Assembly (NCBI RefSeq): GCF_029784155.1
Contig: NC_073691.1
Location: forward strand, 92,152,722-92,216,721
Direction: 5' to 3'
Source: Uranotaenia lowii
Taxonomy: Eukaryota; Arthropoda; Insecta; Diptera; Culicidae
DNA: 64,000 nt
Shown here in pieces: positions 1-9,991 of this stretch. The position numbers and the translations under genes were made by a program. The notes below the pieces were generated by a model, which did no database searches, had not been told where the DNA came from, and worked only from the letters and a program-made list of their open reading frames with translations. The stretch's first letter is position 1. Every line of letters begins with the position of its first letter.

Positions 1-16
1 AGCAACAGCTTTAATC

Positions 17-51
17 ATGTCAGCCGATAAAGTGACCAATGGTGTTGAGCG
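17..51 (+). CDS. Eip55E: Cystathionine gamma-lyase, exon 1 (start codon exon)
   Basis: A 35-nt coding exon starts with ATG at 17 and ends at a consensus donor (GTAAGT from 52). It gives MSADKVTNGVE plus two bases (CG). The acceptor at 12026/12027 supplies the missing G, so the codon becomes Arg and the frame runs on as AADGFRAQPKGFATKAIHVGQ, the conserved N-terminus of the enzyme. No other ATG exon is needed: the joined CDS is 403 codons, the usual size for this family (about 390-400). Only 16 bases lie upstream, so the promoter is outside the window. Intron 1 (52-12026) is therefore 12 kb and filled with transposons. The join is inference from phase and fit; an unseen alternative first exon is possible. 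Confidence 0.72.
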
Positions 52-354
52 GTAAGTGATGGTATTCGAATCGTACTATTATAATTTATCAGTCCTTGGC
101 AAAACAGTTGCTTGGATAGCGAACGTGCAATCAGCCGATCGTCTTTCATCATAAAGCGGAACTCAATTAACGAATCCCAGCTGTCTGTCAGTGCGAATAT
201 CAGTTTGTTAATGTGATTTATCAAGTGGTGTATAGTATAGAACATCTATAATAATGCTGCAAACTCTCAGATGAGAAGATAATTTAATGGTAGGACCTTG
301 TTGTCATAATGATAAAGTGTAAGCTGTAGTAGATATTGTGTCGCCAGTCCAGCG

Positions 355-529
355 CTGTAAAATCAGTTGAGCGACAATGGATTTTTCTCAGAGTAGGTAA
401 GTTAAACCTAACGTCGGAAGTAGTGCGCTGGAATCGTACGGTGGCCCGCCATCCAGCGCACTACTTCCGACGTTAGGTTTAACTTACCTTCTCCGAGAAA
501 AATCCATTGTCGCTCAACTGATTTTACAG
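355..529. repeat. Near-perfect snap-back hairpin (78-bp arms)
   Basis: The arm at 355-432 is the reverse complement of 452-529 with only two mismatches and no indel, around a 19-base loop. The ends read CTGTAAAATCAGTTGAGCG. Near-identity of the arms means the structure is young or kept identical by conversion. No target duplication is visible. It lies in intron 1 of the cystathionine gamma-lyase gene, so the transcript would carry a long double-stranded stem. It may be a fold-back MITE or a miRNA/siRNA-like hairpin; no family was recognised. Confidence 0.85.
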
Positions 530-579
530 TTTTTCCCTGTAACGACAATATCCAGTATGTTGAACTGTTTCAAACTCTA

Positions 580-1266
580 CACTCAGAGGAAATCTTATTA
601 TAAATTTCATAAGATACATCTTATGAACCACTTTTTTGCGTAAGAGTCTTACGAAATTCTTTCAATTTTCATACGATGTTCTTATGAAAAATAGAAGAAA
701 CGGCATTGTGAAAAAATGATGAACACATTCATTCATAGCATCAGTTTTTTTTTCATCATCTAACAGTACGAAGCAATCGTCAGTTCATAGTTATTATAGT
801 TTTCCTTCAATGTTAAATGTTATTGTTATCTCCGGAATGGTAAGTTCGATTTGATGTTTTTGGTGTGAACATAGAATATATTAGTAAACTCAAATACATT
901 ATTTGTTTACTTTTCAGCAAGCTGATCGGCAAAAAACGAAAGGTCGAGGATTAAGATGCGGCAAAAAAAACTTTGATGGAGCCGTCTGTTGATGCGCTGC
1001 TGATGGTGACAATGAAGGATTTAATTTTAAACGAATTTAGCAAACAATAAAGTGAATGTTTTCAGCATGAAATATCGAGAATTTTTCTTATTAGAAAGTG
1101 ATTTGTGAGAACCTCTTATGAAAAGCAACAACCTCTCATTGAAGTAGGCGTTCATCTTCAGAATTCATTCGCGTCTTAAGACAATCTTATGAATTTCATT
1201 AATTTTTCTTATGGCGCCACTTCATAAGAGAATCTTATGGCATACATAATAGTATTTTTCTGAGTG
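580..1266. mobile_element. TIR element A (TA-flanked, CACTCAG ends)
   Basis: The left end is TA|CACTCAGAGGAAATC and the right end, read inverted, is CACTCAGAAAAATAC|TA, so the element is 687 bp with a TA target duplication. Both arms are built of degenerate copies of CTTATGAA / TTCATAAG in inverted order (for example near 600-690 and 1100-1250). The middle is not repetitive and carries a small spliced reading frame (separate entry) plus AATAAA at 1046-1051. No transposase is seen, so it would be non-autonomous. The superfamily is not recognised; CAC ends with a 2-bp duplication recall CACTA-like elements, but this is a guess. Confidence 0.7.
837..992 (+). CDS. Spliced micro-gene inside element A
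   Basis: ATG at 837-839 is followed at once by a donor (GTAAGT, 840) and a 78-nt intron ending TTTTCAG at 917. Exon 2 (918-992) then reads QADRQKTKGRGLRCGKKNFD and four more residues to TGA. The product is a 25-residue, strongly basic peptide. AATAAA follows 54 bases after the stop. An in-frame ATG also exists upstream at 810, which would add nine residues. No homologue was recognised. The reading frame is far too short to be trusted alone; support comes from the identical layout in elements B, D and F. It could also be the first and last exons of a transposase left after internal deletion. Confidence 0.35.
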
Positions 1267-1729
1267 TATAGAATCTTACATTGCATTGGAAGATGATGTG
1301 GCTATAACAAATATCCTGATTTAACCTTCCTTTGCGGTTAAAAAAAGGACAATTAGCCGGTTAGGGTTATATAGACCCGGATTACTATTTTGGCTGTATC
1401 TTCAAAACCACTGAACCGATTCTCATAAATTATACCAATTTAGATTCGTCTACTTGTTAAACCTATTACAAATTTGTTGGTGTCTCAAAATTGAGCCGAA
1501 AAACAAAATGGTAAAAAAAGATGCCATTTTTAAACGAAGATCGTGACCATCCCGGTTGAAATTATGAAATTTCACTATGTCAGCTAAACTTTGGCTGAGT
1601 CAAAGATTCATTTAAAACCAAAAAGGATTTGGTTTCCGATGTCATATGTCACGAAAGGAAATATAAGAAAAAAATAAAAATAATAGATTTTCTTCTAGAA
1701 AATCTTTTTTTTATGAATATTTAGCTTAT
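1267..1729. other. Intronic stretch without recognisable gene
   Basis: AT-rich intron sequence of the cystathionine gamma-lyase gene. I see no coding exon or clear repeat boundary. The last 13 bases (1717-1729, ATATTTAGCTTAT) are the left target-site duplication of the following non-LTR element. Confidence 0.5.
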
Positions 1730-1824
1730 TGGATTGGATTGGATTTTGTTTATTTATAGAGGATTTTAACCATCTTGGTCATTCTTCCTCTTGGAAAAAG
1801 AAGGTTACATAGTTATTTTTAAAT

Positions 1825-4800
1825 TTAAATCTTACTTAGTATGTTTGCACTTTTTAAAAACTTTATCAGTTTATCTTCATTTGCAGTGTTCAATGCTGTT
1901 GCGATGTCATGACCTATACCACTGCTTTGCCTTTCCTTCGAATAACGCCTACATTGTCCGATTATATGGGCCACTGTCAGTGGCTCATTACACGAGATGC
2001 ATGTTAAAAGTCCTTTTGTAAAGAATTCCATATGTGTTAGCAGTGTATGTCCTATTCTCAACCTAGTCAGAGCGCGTTGTTCCATAGGTTTATCCCTGTC
2101 TTTCCAGCGTAATGTGTCACATTTAACCCTCCTTAGAAACAGCTGCCGGTTACCTTGCCATTCTTCCTCCCATTTAGCTCTTATTTCTGATCTTATCCAG
2201 GTGATAATATCTTGGGCTGGTACTTCATTTGAGATTCTCTGACTACTTCTACCTCTTGCTGCAAGTTCATCAGCTTTTTGATTTCCTTCGATGCCAACAT
2301 GACCAGGGATCCAGCATAGTGTGGCTTTAAGTTTTTTCAATTCTTCCTCTATCGCTTGAACCCATGGATGCGAGGAATTACCGGATTCTACAGCAGCCAA
2401 GACACTGGCAGAGTCTGAAAAAATTACTGTACGATATCTCGATTTTTTTGCTATATTTTTCAGGGCATGAAGGATCGCCATAGCTTCAGCAGAAAATATC
2501 GTACATTCTTCGGATAGTTGAAGACACACCTCGCGGTTTCCGCAGAAAATGCCAAATCCTACCTTATTGTTTGCTACTGATCCGTCTGTGTAAATTTCTT
2601 GAAAACTCGAATAGCGTTGCTCAACATGATGTTTAAATAACTGGACTGCCTTTTGATTACTTTCTCCTACCTTGTATAGCTTTTTAATCGACCAGTCCAC
2701 GTTTGGATTTTCCGCGTTCCAGGCTCGACTGCTAACCGTAGAAGAGCGAGCAAGGATAGGTATAGTTTTTCCAGTTAGTATTTCGAATGTCTCTTTCGAC
2801 CGCTTTGAAGCGGGAGTGGTTACACCATGTGGTTTTTCAAGCATGCGTATTGTATTTATAGCAAGTCGTTCAGTTAGTCGAAAATTCCACGGTAATGTAC
2901 CACTTTCAGCATGCATTGATAGGATTGGACTACTGCGCATAGCTCCAGATGCGATGCGTATCCCAGAGTTGTAAACAGGCATGAGTGCTTTTAATGAGTT
3001 GGTGCCTTTTCTTCCTATTGTATTGATAGCGTAGAAAATTTTCGACTCGCCGATACTTTTAAACAAATTGAGGATGCAATTCCTCTGACCTCCATACGAC
3101 CGACCACCTATTGCACGTAGAAGATTCAAACGAGATTGTAGTGCTGTCTTAGTTTCAAATATCTGAGGCGAGAAATTCAGTGTTTTGGTAAAAGTCACCC
3201 CGAGAATGCGTGCTTTTTTAACTTCCGGAACGCCTTTTCCGTGAACTAAAATTTGTGGGACTGATTTGTGCTTCCTCCTTCTGCAGACATGTAAAATATT
3301 TGATTTCTCTGATGAAATTGAGAACTTAATTTCATCAGCCCATTTTATAACTTTGGTAACAGCATTTTGTAGTTTTTTTCTCAAGCTTTTAACTTGTGTT
3401 CCGGAGACAAGGAGAACAATATCATCTGCATAAACGAAGGTTTTCACTTCCCGAGGAATTCTTGCGAAAAGTGACTCCATTGCGACAAGGAACAAAGTTA
3501 CGGCAAGCACTGACCCTTGAGGAACTCCGTTTTTTTGTGGTTTCAACTCAGAAAACGCTCCTCCAACCGACACTTTGAATTTCCTGTTAGAGAGGAAGTC
3601 TTGTAGGAACATGTAAGGTTTTCCACTTATACCCCATTTAGCGAGGGTGGTGAGTATGGGTGCTCGTTGTGCAGTATCGTATGCTTTGCTGAGATCAAGT
3701 AATGCTAACTCAGAGTGTTGCATTTTATCGAAGGGAGTATCCAGAGCTGCTTCCAATTCCGTAAGATACTGTTCCACTCCCCTACCTTTTCTGAAAGCGT
3801 ACTGGTTCGCGCTCCATAATTTACGATCTTCAATCCACTGAACGAGCCTACGATTTACCATGCGTTCCATGGTTTTTCCAAGGCAACTTGTAAGAGATAT
3901 TGGTCTCTGATTTCCTGCTAACTTTGGGTCCTTACCAGGCTTTGGTAGCGGTATTATGATTGCTTCTTTCCACGCAGAGGGGAAGGTTCCATTTTTCCAC
4001 AACTCGTTGAAGCAGTCCAATAATTGTGTTTTTGTTGCAATCGGGAGGCGACGCAACATTTCATTGCTTATTTCGTCAGGTCCAACGGAACGACCTCTTT
4101 TAGATTTTGTTGCGATGAAAAATTCCTGGATGGAAAAATGTTTCTCCATATCCGATGTGCTATTTCTATTCTGTCGATTACTTCGTGGTGCCGGAGGAAA
4201 AGGGAGTGGTGGTTGGTCTGACATCGATTGAAAGTGTTCGCCGAGAAAATCAGCGATTTGCTGGCTGTCATCTAAAATTCCATTGGGGGTTTTGAGCACT
4301 GTTTTCGGATGTTTACGTTTACCAGAAAACCGATTGAAGTTCTGCCACATCACCGAAGTTGGAGTGTCTGAGGAAAAAGACGAAATAAAATTTTCCCAGC
4401 ACGATTTTTTTGCCTCACATATAGCGCGACGTGTCGCGTTGCGGGCTGTTTGAAACATTTTGAGCGCTTCGGTGAACTTCTGGTCATCTGGTGCTAAATT
4501 CCGTAGATTTCTCAACTTTTTTCTGCGTTCTTGGATCAATTCTTTAATTTCTTCGTTCCACCACGGAACAGCTTTGCGGCGGCAGTATCCGCTAGTACGT
4601 GGTATGCTTGACTCGGCAGCTTTGATAATTGCCTCTGTTATTTCATTTAATGTAGGTGTGGCGTTGGGGTCTAGTATTTCTAACAGGGTTGTTTCAAAAA
4701 GTTGCCAGTCAGCCTGACTTTCTAGCCAGCGACGACGAGCTTGTTGCGCTTTTGAAGGAGCGTTCATGGTTATCCTTATCGGAAAATGATCGCTGCCGCA

Positions 4801-5586
4801 CAAGTCATTTTCAACTTGCCATGAGAGTCGATTGCAGATGGATAGTGAGGCCATGGAGAGATCAATAGCACTGGTTGTGCCGTTGGAGAGGTGGAAGTAG
4901 GTGTGATCGAGAGAATTTAGTATGATAAGAGCATTTTCAGCACTTAGCTTTTCGATGAGACAGCCACGCTGATCGGTACGTTTTCCACCCCATGTGGTGC
5001 TATGGGCGTTGAAATCACCAACGATCAGAAGGGGATGGGGGAGAGATTGGATTATGTTTTCAAATTGCGTCTCAAGCGAGGCGAGTGTTTCACCGTTTGG
5101 GATGTAGACTGATAAAATTGTAACTTTGATTGGCACTTCAATGGTAACGGCACAAACTGGGAGGTTTGTGTTTAAGCTTACTAGGGAGAAGGGAACGCCA
5201 TCTCGAACTCCAAGACCGGCGCTTGATGTATAGGGGTATGTACTTGAAGAAGAAAGCCAGGTGAAATTGTTTACATACCCTTGTAGATTTGGAGTACGAA
5301 GCTCTTGGAGCGCAATTACTACTGGATCGAAGCGGTTGATTAGGTGCTGGAGCTCGGCTCTGCGTGGGCGGGCCCCGCACAGGTTCCACTGCAAAACTAG
5401 GGTTTCCTCTCTAGAGGGTAACTGATTTCTGTTGATGCTACGATTCAGTGTGGTTGAGCTGTTATAATTTGGAATGTCTGGAGTCGTGGGTGGTGTTGCA
5501 CAGGGACTGTGGTGTGGTGATGCTGGTAGAATTTCCGAGTCTGATACTGATGCGTTTGTTGTTTGAGTATTTGGTGGATTGATCAT
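1825..5586 (-). CDS. Non-LTR ORF2: endonuclease, reverse transcriptase, RNase H
   Basis: This 1253-residue protein nicks target DNA and copies the element RNA onto it. An AP-type endonuclease fills roughly residues 60-280, with VIALQELR, VGDFNAHSTTWGG and the catalytic GSDHFPI. The reverse transcriptase follows: LPKPGKDPKLAGNQRPISLT, then FVYADDIVLLVSG near residue 718. RNase H begins about residue 998 (IYTDGSVANNKVGFGIF) with CWIPGHVGIEGNQKADELA later. A C-terminal knuckle ISCNEPLTVAHIIGQC closes it. There is no stop or frameshift. The ATG lies 9 nt after the ORF1 stop (TAA AACGACATC ATG), a spacing that suits termination-reinitiation. The RNase H domain argues against the Jockey and CR1 clades. 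Confidence 0.9.
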   Translation of the reverse strand: MINPPNTQTTNASVSDSEILPASPHHSPCATPPTTPDIPNYNSSTTLNRSINRNQLPSREETLVLQWNLCGARPRRAELQHLINRFDPVVIALQELRTPNLQGYVNNFTWLSSSSTYPYTSSAGLGVRDGVPFSLVSLNTNLPVCAVTIEVPIKVTILSVYIPNGETLASLETQFENIIQSLPHPLLIVGDFNAHSTTWGGKRTDQRGCLIEKLSAENALIILNSLDHTYFHLSNGTTSAIDLSMASLSICNRLSWQVENDLCGSDHFPIRITMNAPSKAQQARRRWLESQADWQLFETTLLEILDPNATPTLNEITEAIIKAAESSIPRTSGYCRRKAVPWWNEEIKELIQERRKKLRNLRNLAPDDQKFTEALKMFQTARNATRRAICEAKKSCWENFISSFSSDTPTSVMWQNFNRFSGKRKHPKTVLKTPNGILDDSQQIADFLGEHFQSMSDQPPLPFPPAPRSNRQNRNSTSDMEKHFSIQEFFIATKSKRGRSVGPDEISNEMLRRLPIATKTQLLDCFNELWKNGTFPSAWKEAIIIPLPKPGKDPKLAGNQRPISLTSCLGKTMERMVNRRLVQWIEDRKLWSANQYAFRKGRGVEQYLTELEAALDTPFDKMQHSELALLDLSKAYDTAQRAPILTTLAKWGISGKPYMFLQDFLSNRKFKVSVGGAFSELKPQKNGVPQGSVLAVTLFLVAMESLFARIPREVKTFVYADDIVLLVSGTQVKSLRKKLQNAVTKVIKWADEIKFSISSEKSNILHVCRRRKHKSVPQILVHGKGVPEVKKARILGVTFTKTLNFSPQIFETKTALQSRLNLLRAIGGRSYGGQRNCILNLFKSIGESKIFYAINTIGRKGTNSLKALMPVYNSGIRIASGAMRSSPILSMHAESGTLPWNFRLTERLAINTIRMLEKPHGVTTPASKRSKETFEILTGKTIPILARSSTVSSRAWNAENPNVDWSIKKLYKVGESNQKAVQLFKHHVEQRYSSFQEIYTDGSVANNKVGFGIFCGNREVCLQLSEECTIFSAEAMAILHALKNIAKKSRYRTVIFSDSASVLAAVESGNSSHPWVQAIEEELKKLKATLCWIPGHVGIEGNQKADELAARGRSSQRISNEVPAQDIITWIRSEIRAKWEEEWQGNRQLFLRRVKCDTLRWKDRDKPMEQRALTRLRIGHTLLTHMEFFTKGLLTCISCNEPLTVAHIIGQCRRYSKERQSSGIGHDIATALNTANEDKLIKFLKSANILSKI

Positions 5587-5595
5587 GATGTCGTT

Positions 5596-6930
5596 TTAAT
5601 TTTGGGAGAACATATCTTGGCTAGAGTACATCATTGGGGTTTCCTTCCCAGATGCTAAGTCGGTGGATTCGGATTCGGTGGATGGTTGGGAAGTTGCTTG
5701 TTTTTTCTGAGGTGGCTGCGTTTGTTTGGGAGAGTCGTTTTGATTTCTTTTCACTGGTGTTGTTGAGCGATTGACTTGAACTTGAGCTGGTGCCAAAGAA
5801 CGACTTGGACGATAGGTCTGCTGTGACGGTGCCCTTGAAGCATTTGATGGATTTTCGTTTTTGGGTGGTTCGACGACAATTTGGGTGGTATTTGTTGATA
5901 ATGGATGACCTCTGTCTTGGCTTCTGGAGCGATTTTTGTCAAGGCTTTGGGAGCGTTGGATCCACATCTTAGCTTTTTGGAAGTTCGACTGCAGGGCCTT
6001 GCAGGTGTCTTCCAACTCGATGATTTTTTGTTCCAATTGTTGTATATGCTGATCTTTCTTGTCGATTTCGTTTTGCAGAGATGATTCGGGAGAAACAACA
6101 TCGGCGTATGACTGCTGTTTGTGTTTCGATTCAAACAATCGTCGGGCTTCAGGAAACGTGATTTTAAGGTCTACTTGCATCTTGCAAATTTTCTCTTCCA
6201 TAATATACCGTGGGCATTGTCGATTTAGGGAGGAATGTCCGCTTTTGCAGTGCTGGCAATAAGGATGATTTTCGCATTTTCCTTCATGTTCAAGGGAGCA
6301 ATTTTGGCATCTGTCCTTACCCGTGCATTTTAGTTTTGTGTGGCCGTAATCCAAACACTTAAAGCAAAGCATAGGTGTTGGGTAGTAGGGGCGAGTTGGT
6401 ATGCGGAGAAGACCAAAATAGATGTAATCAGGCCGTTCAATGCCAGCTACCGTTAACACGAGCGTGGCAGTATTCACCGTTTGCTCCTCAACTTTCCTCG
6501 TTATCCGTCGCACGTTTGTTACGTTTTGATCCTTCAATTCATTCAGGAGTTCATCTTCCTTGATGCTTACAGCGTCACGGCAAGAGACAACGCAGCGCGT
6601 AAAATTAAGTTGTGGATGAGGTATCACTTGGATTGGTGTTCCGTCAATAAGATTTTCCAGCTTCATCAGTCTTTCAGCTAACTTTCGGCCCCGAACCTTG
6701 ATGACGTATTTGGTTCCTTTGGCTTCAGTTTTCGCATATTCAATTTTTCCACCATCAAGTTGGACGGACTTGCTGATGGTAAATGGATTCTTTGGAAGGT
6801 TATTTCCATCAGTCGGGTTCAATTGCAAAATGATGACGTCTTCGTGTGGTCCAAACCACTCTGGTAGTGTTCTGCTAAAGGTTAATCCCGGCGGGGTACC
6901 TCCCCCCGGGGGGCTTTCGGAGCTAGCCAT
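5596..6930 (-). CDS. Non-LTR ORF1: gag-like RNA-binding protein
   Basis: A 444-residue nucleic-acid chaperone, expected to coat the element RNA in a ribonucleoprotein particle. The middle carries three CCHC-type knuckles in a row: CFKCLDYGHTKLKC, CQNCSLEHEGKC and CQHCKSGHSSLNRQC. Upstream is the RRM-like gag region (GTPIQVIPHPQLNFTRCVVS ... DYIYFGLLRIPTRPYYPTPM). The C-terminal half has a short coiled coil (LQNEIDKKDQHIQQLEQKII) and then a Ser/Pro/Gln-rich basic tail. The ORF is intact. Its zinc-knuckle region closely resembles that of the broken ORF1 at 37034-38430 (shared RPYYPTPMLC), so the two elements are related. Confidence 0.88.
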   Translation of the reverse strand: MASSESPPGGGTPPGLTFSRTLPEWFGPHEDVIILQLNPTDGNNLPKNPFTISKSVQLDGGKIEYAKTEAKGTKYVIKVRGRKLAERLMKLENLIDGTPIQVIPHPQLNFTRCVVSCRDAVSIKEDELLNELKDQNVTNVRRITRKVEEQTVNTATLVLTVAGIERPDYIYFGLLRIPTRPYYPTPMLCFKCLDYGHTKLKCTGKDRCQNCSLEHEGKCENHPYCQHCKSGHSSLNRQCPRYIMEEKICKMQVDLKITFPEARRLFESKHKQQSYADVVSPESSLQNEIDKKDQHIQQLEQKIIELEDTCKALQSNFQKAKMWIQRSQSLDKNRSRSQDRGHPLSTNTTQIVVEPPKNENPSNASRAPSQQTYRPSRSLAPAQVQVNRSTTPVKRNQNDSPKQTQPPQKKQATSQPSTESESTDLASGKETPMMYSSQDMFSQN

Positions 6931-7684
6931 GCGGCTAGCCGAAGATTTCGTTAGGAATCAATCTTGCTTGTGTCACGCAGTCTATAGTAGCAAGTTGAAC
7001 GAAGAAAAAACTTGAATAACGTATCTGTGGTACAGGTACGGTGCGCTTTACCCTTTTCCAATATCAACGACCAAAGGCGCACGAAGGTACAAGTCGTTGA
7101 AGCCTTTTGACCTATAGCGCCTCACGTAGTAGCAAGAGGCTAAGGTACAACTACTACGGAAAAAAAAACCCACTCGCTGGAGGAGTAGTATAGCCCTTTA
7201 CCCTAGGCGCATACGAGAACGCGAAGGGCGAAGGTACCACGTTTCGTTTAAATACACTCAATCCAAGGACTTCCAACACGTGTTACGTGGTTCAGCCAGT
7301 CACCTTTACTGCGCCAAAAGGAGGCAGAAGAGATTTCGAGTACTCGAGCAGTTAAACGCCTGGAGTTAGGCTGTCGAGCACAAAACCGCAGGATAGATTA
7401 TGGCAGCTGGATGTGTAAGTATTGATTATAGCAATCCGCTGCCACCAACCCAAAACAATAACAACACTATTCGATGGATGTTTTGGCAAAATAGTGTTGG
7501 ATGAATTTCTGCTCTTGCTCGATCGTGAAGCGTAGGACTTCACCACGCAGTACTTCTTCTAACCACTGGCTTTCACACGAACCGAAAATAGAAGACCAAA
7601 AAATTCGATACCACCAAGAAAATCGCTCATAAAAAACCCGATTGAAACACGTGCCCTTACGCCCGTAATAATCAACTTAGGATG
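6931..7684 (-). promoter_or_regulatory. Element 1 5'UTR, expected internal promoter region
   Basis: The 754 bases between the right target duplication and the ORF1 ATG form the 5'UTR on the minus strand. They are more GC-rich than the flanks and contain several short repeats built around GGTAC, CTTTACCC and GGCGCA (7020-7320), plus a small inverted repeat AACACTATT...AATAGTGTT near 7465-7500. LINEs of this kind carry internal promoters here; no promoter element was identified. Confidence 0.45.
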
Positions 7685-7697
7685 ATATTTAGCTTAT

Positions 7698-8129
7698 ATT
7701 TATGAAACTAAGTTGATGTATTATTGAATCTATAAAAACCAATGGAAACATACTTTATTTTAATGTTCTTGTCATATTTTTATCACATTAAGAACCGCGA
7801 AAATCATACAACGAGAGATTTCAGAAATTCGCTATTCTTATAATATTGAAAATTGGGATAAATAAACCAATTGGTTTAAAATCCAAAAATAAAAAAAAAA
7901 TATTTAAAAATAAATTTAACATTTCAGAGTGAGCTCTGGGTAACAAAAAGCGTAAAGTAATAGTCTATTAACCTCAGGTTTGGTCCTCAATTTGTCGAAA
8001 TTCTATGATTTAATACTAGAATTGGTCACCCTATCAGTTTCTTCATTATGAATTCATCACTATCGGTTAAGAATGAATGTAATTGAAGAGAACGGCAATT
8101 TAGTTTTCTTCAAAATATCTTGATCCTCA
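7698..8129. other. AT-rich intronic stretch, no gene seen
   Basis: Low-complexity AT-rich DNA between the right duplication of element 1 and the 3' end of the copia relic. It may hold a decayed copia LTR, but no paired LTR could be found, so nothing is claimed. Confidence 0.4.
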
Positions 8130-9991
8130 TTAAAGCATAGCTATTAAATAAATGAAAAAAAATTCTATGAACTCTTTAAATAACCAGCTGTGGTGCATGA
8201 TTATTATTTTATCCGCAAGTTGGTTTGCTCTTCCTATTGCTACGATCTGCAGTCTTTCGGGTGCCACATGATCTCGTAGGAAGGGGTGTTTCACATCAAT
8301 ATGCTTCGGACGCTTGTTTTCAGTGTTTGTGGCCATCGCAATGCGGCCACGATTGTCTTCAAAAATCTTGAACAGTTTTCTAGGGGGAACTTGCTGCAGA
8401 TCTTCTAGAATTCCTTGTAGCCACAGTCCTTCGGAAGCAGCTACGCTTAAGGCTGCATAGTCTGCCTCACAGGATGACAATGCAAAGGTATGTTGCTTTC
8501 TACTGGCACAGGATACCGTGTTGCCGAATACCATGAAGACACAACCGCTGAAGGATTTCCGATCATCAGTATCCGACGCCCATTCCGCATTTGCGTAGCC
8601 GATCAGTGCTTCAGCCTTTTCGTCTCGCTTGAACTGGAGCTTGAGGTTCTTCGTGCCTTTCATATATCGTCCACTCTTTCCAGCGCTTGCCAGTGTGCTT
8701 TGCTAGGTTGATTTTGAAAACGTCCAAGTATGCAACCGAAAAGGAAACATCGGGACGGACACACAGCATTGTATACATGAGACTTCCAAGGAGTTCACGA
8801 TACGGATGACAGACCGGATTTCCTTCATTCATTGAGGGAAAACAGGCCTTCTCCATTGTCCAGTCTTCACGTGGTTGCAATCTTTCATGCCGAATTTCTC
8901 CAGCACACTATCCACAGCGACTTCTTTACTCAGAGACATCGAACCAGCAGTACGATCATATCGGATTTTGATTCCGAGAAAGTGGTTCACTTCCCCAAGG
9001 TCCGTCATCTGAAGGTTTTTGGAAAGGGATAGCTTGATCTGCTTCATCAGCTACAGACGATCGCCAACGATGAGCAGGTCGTCAACGTCGCCGTCTTGAC
9101 ATCGAGTTGATTGATGAACATCTTCTGGTACACCGCTACAGCCAAAACGGTTCGTATTGTCGCTGTTGGATTGCTGGGTACCTTCCGTGGACTGTATTTC
9201 CAATTCCAATGGTTGGGGGGCTTGGGTTTGGGTTCCTTGAAGATCGATAGATTCCTTCGGCGACAACACATTGAGTTTTTTTGGGCACAATTTATTTACA
9301 CAGCAATTTTAGGGAAAATCAACACTTCAATTAAACATTTATTCTAACTACGACATTAATTTAACTACAAGACTACAAAAAACATCTATGCCAATGGCGG
9401 TTTTTCTTGAGACTAAATTATACAATATCACAAATAGAGAAATTGGTAAGAGACAAAACATATAAGCACAAAAAGTGCATTTTTCTTCGATCTCCTCAGT
9501 TAGGTGCATCGATCAGGGATGTTGACAGTTGGCTATCTTGATCTCTATCAATCCGTCCATCTTCATTCAAGGCTCAGAGACGTAGGAAGTGTCCTTGATT
9601 AGTTTTCGCTAGTAATACAACAGTCGGCAACTTAGCATCGTTGGTCTGTTTGCAAAGGGAGGGCTCCGGTTTCATCAACGTCATCATCTTCGTCGATGAT
9701 GCTGTTCTGATTCTGCGGAGACAGCTCTTCGCTTTTAAAGTGGTTTTCATGTGGGCGCACTTTTTTAACTTGGAAATCGTACTGAACAGGGACCACATTC
9801 GAAGGGTTTTCGCAAGGAACCTTGGCAACAAAGGGAAAACTATTTTCATAAAACTTTACATCTCTTGACAGGAACAATTCTTCTCTGGATCTCACAGACG
9901 GTAAGCATTTGGAGCATAGTCCACCATCACAGCGAGTTTGCTTTTCGGGTCCAGTTTTCTTCTCTGTTGCGCCGCCACCCAAGCATACACT
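8130..9991 (-). pseudogene. Ty1/copia pol relic: integrase tail, RT fragment, RNase H
   Basis: Minus-strand fragments of a copia-type polyprotein in the expected order. About 9990-9860 encodes the integrase-to-RT joint (FGCKVYAWVAAQQRRKLDPK, then SRDVKF). The central RT with its catalytic YVDD block is missing. RT resumes at 9047 (MTDLGEVNHFLGIKIRYD) and continues at 8880-8760 (PYRELLGSLMYTMLCVRPD). RNase H is at 8663-8160 (ALIGYANAEWASDTDDRKSF, SSCEADYAAL, EDNRGRIAMATN, KRPKHIDVK). Frames change between fragments and stops interrupt them. This is a dead element with a large internal deletion. Confidence 0.8.

Larger units (their letters stand above)
1730..7684 (-). mobile_element. Full-length I-like non-LTR retrotransposon (element 1)
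   Basis: A 5.95-kb element on the minus strand is flanked by an exact 13-bp duplication, ATATTTAGCTTAT, at 1717-1729 and 7685-7697. It has a long 5'UTR (about 6931-7684), two intact ORFs (gag-like with three zinc knuckles; endonuclease/RT/RNase H) and a 3' tail that reads on the minus strand as repeats of TCCAA instead of poly(A) (1730-1745). Two ORFs plus an RNase H domain and a simple-repeat tail point to the I group of LINEs. Intact frames and a perfect duplication mean recent insertion, and possibly an active copy. It sits in antisense orientation in intron 1 of the cystathionine gamma-lyase gene. Confidence 0.85.

Noticed and set aside
7352..7546. 64-codon minus-strand frame in the 5'UTR of element 1
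   Set aside because: No domain, and placed in the untranslated leader between the duplication and ORF1.
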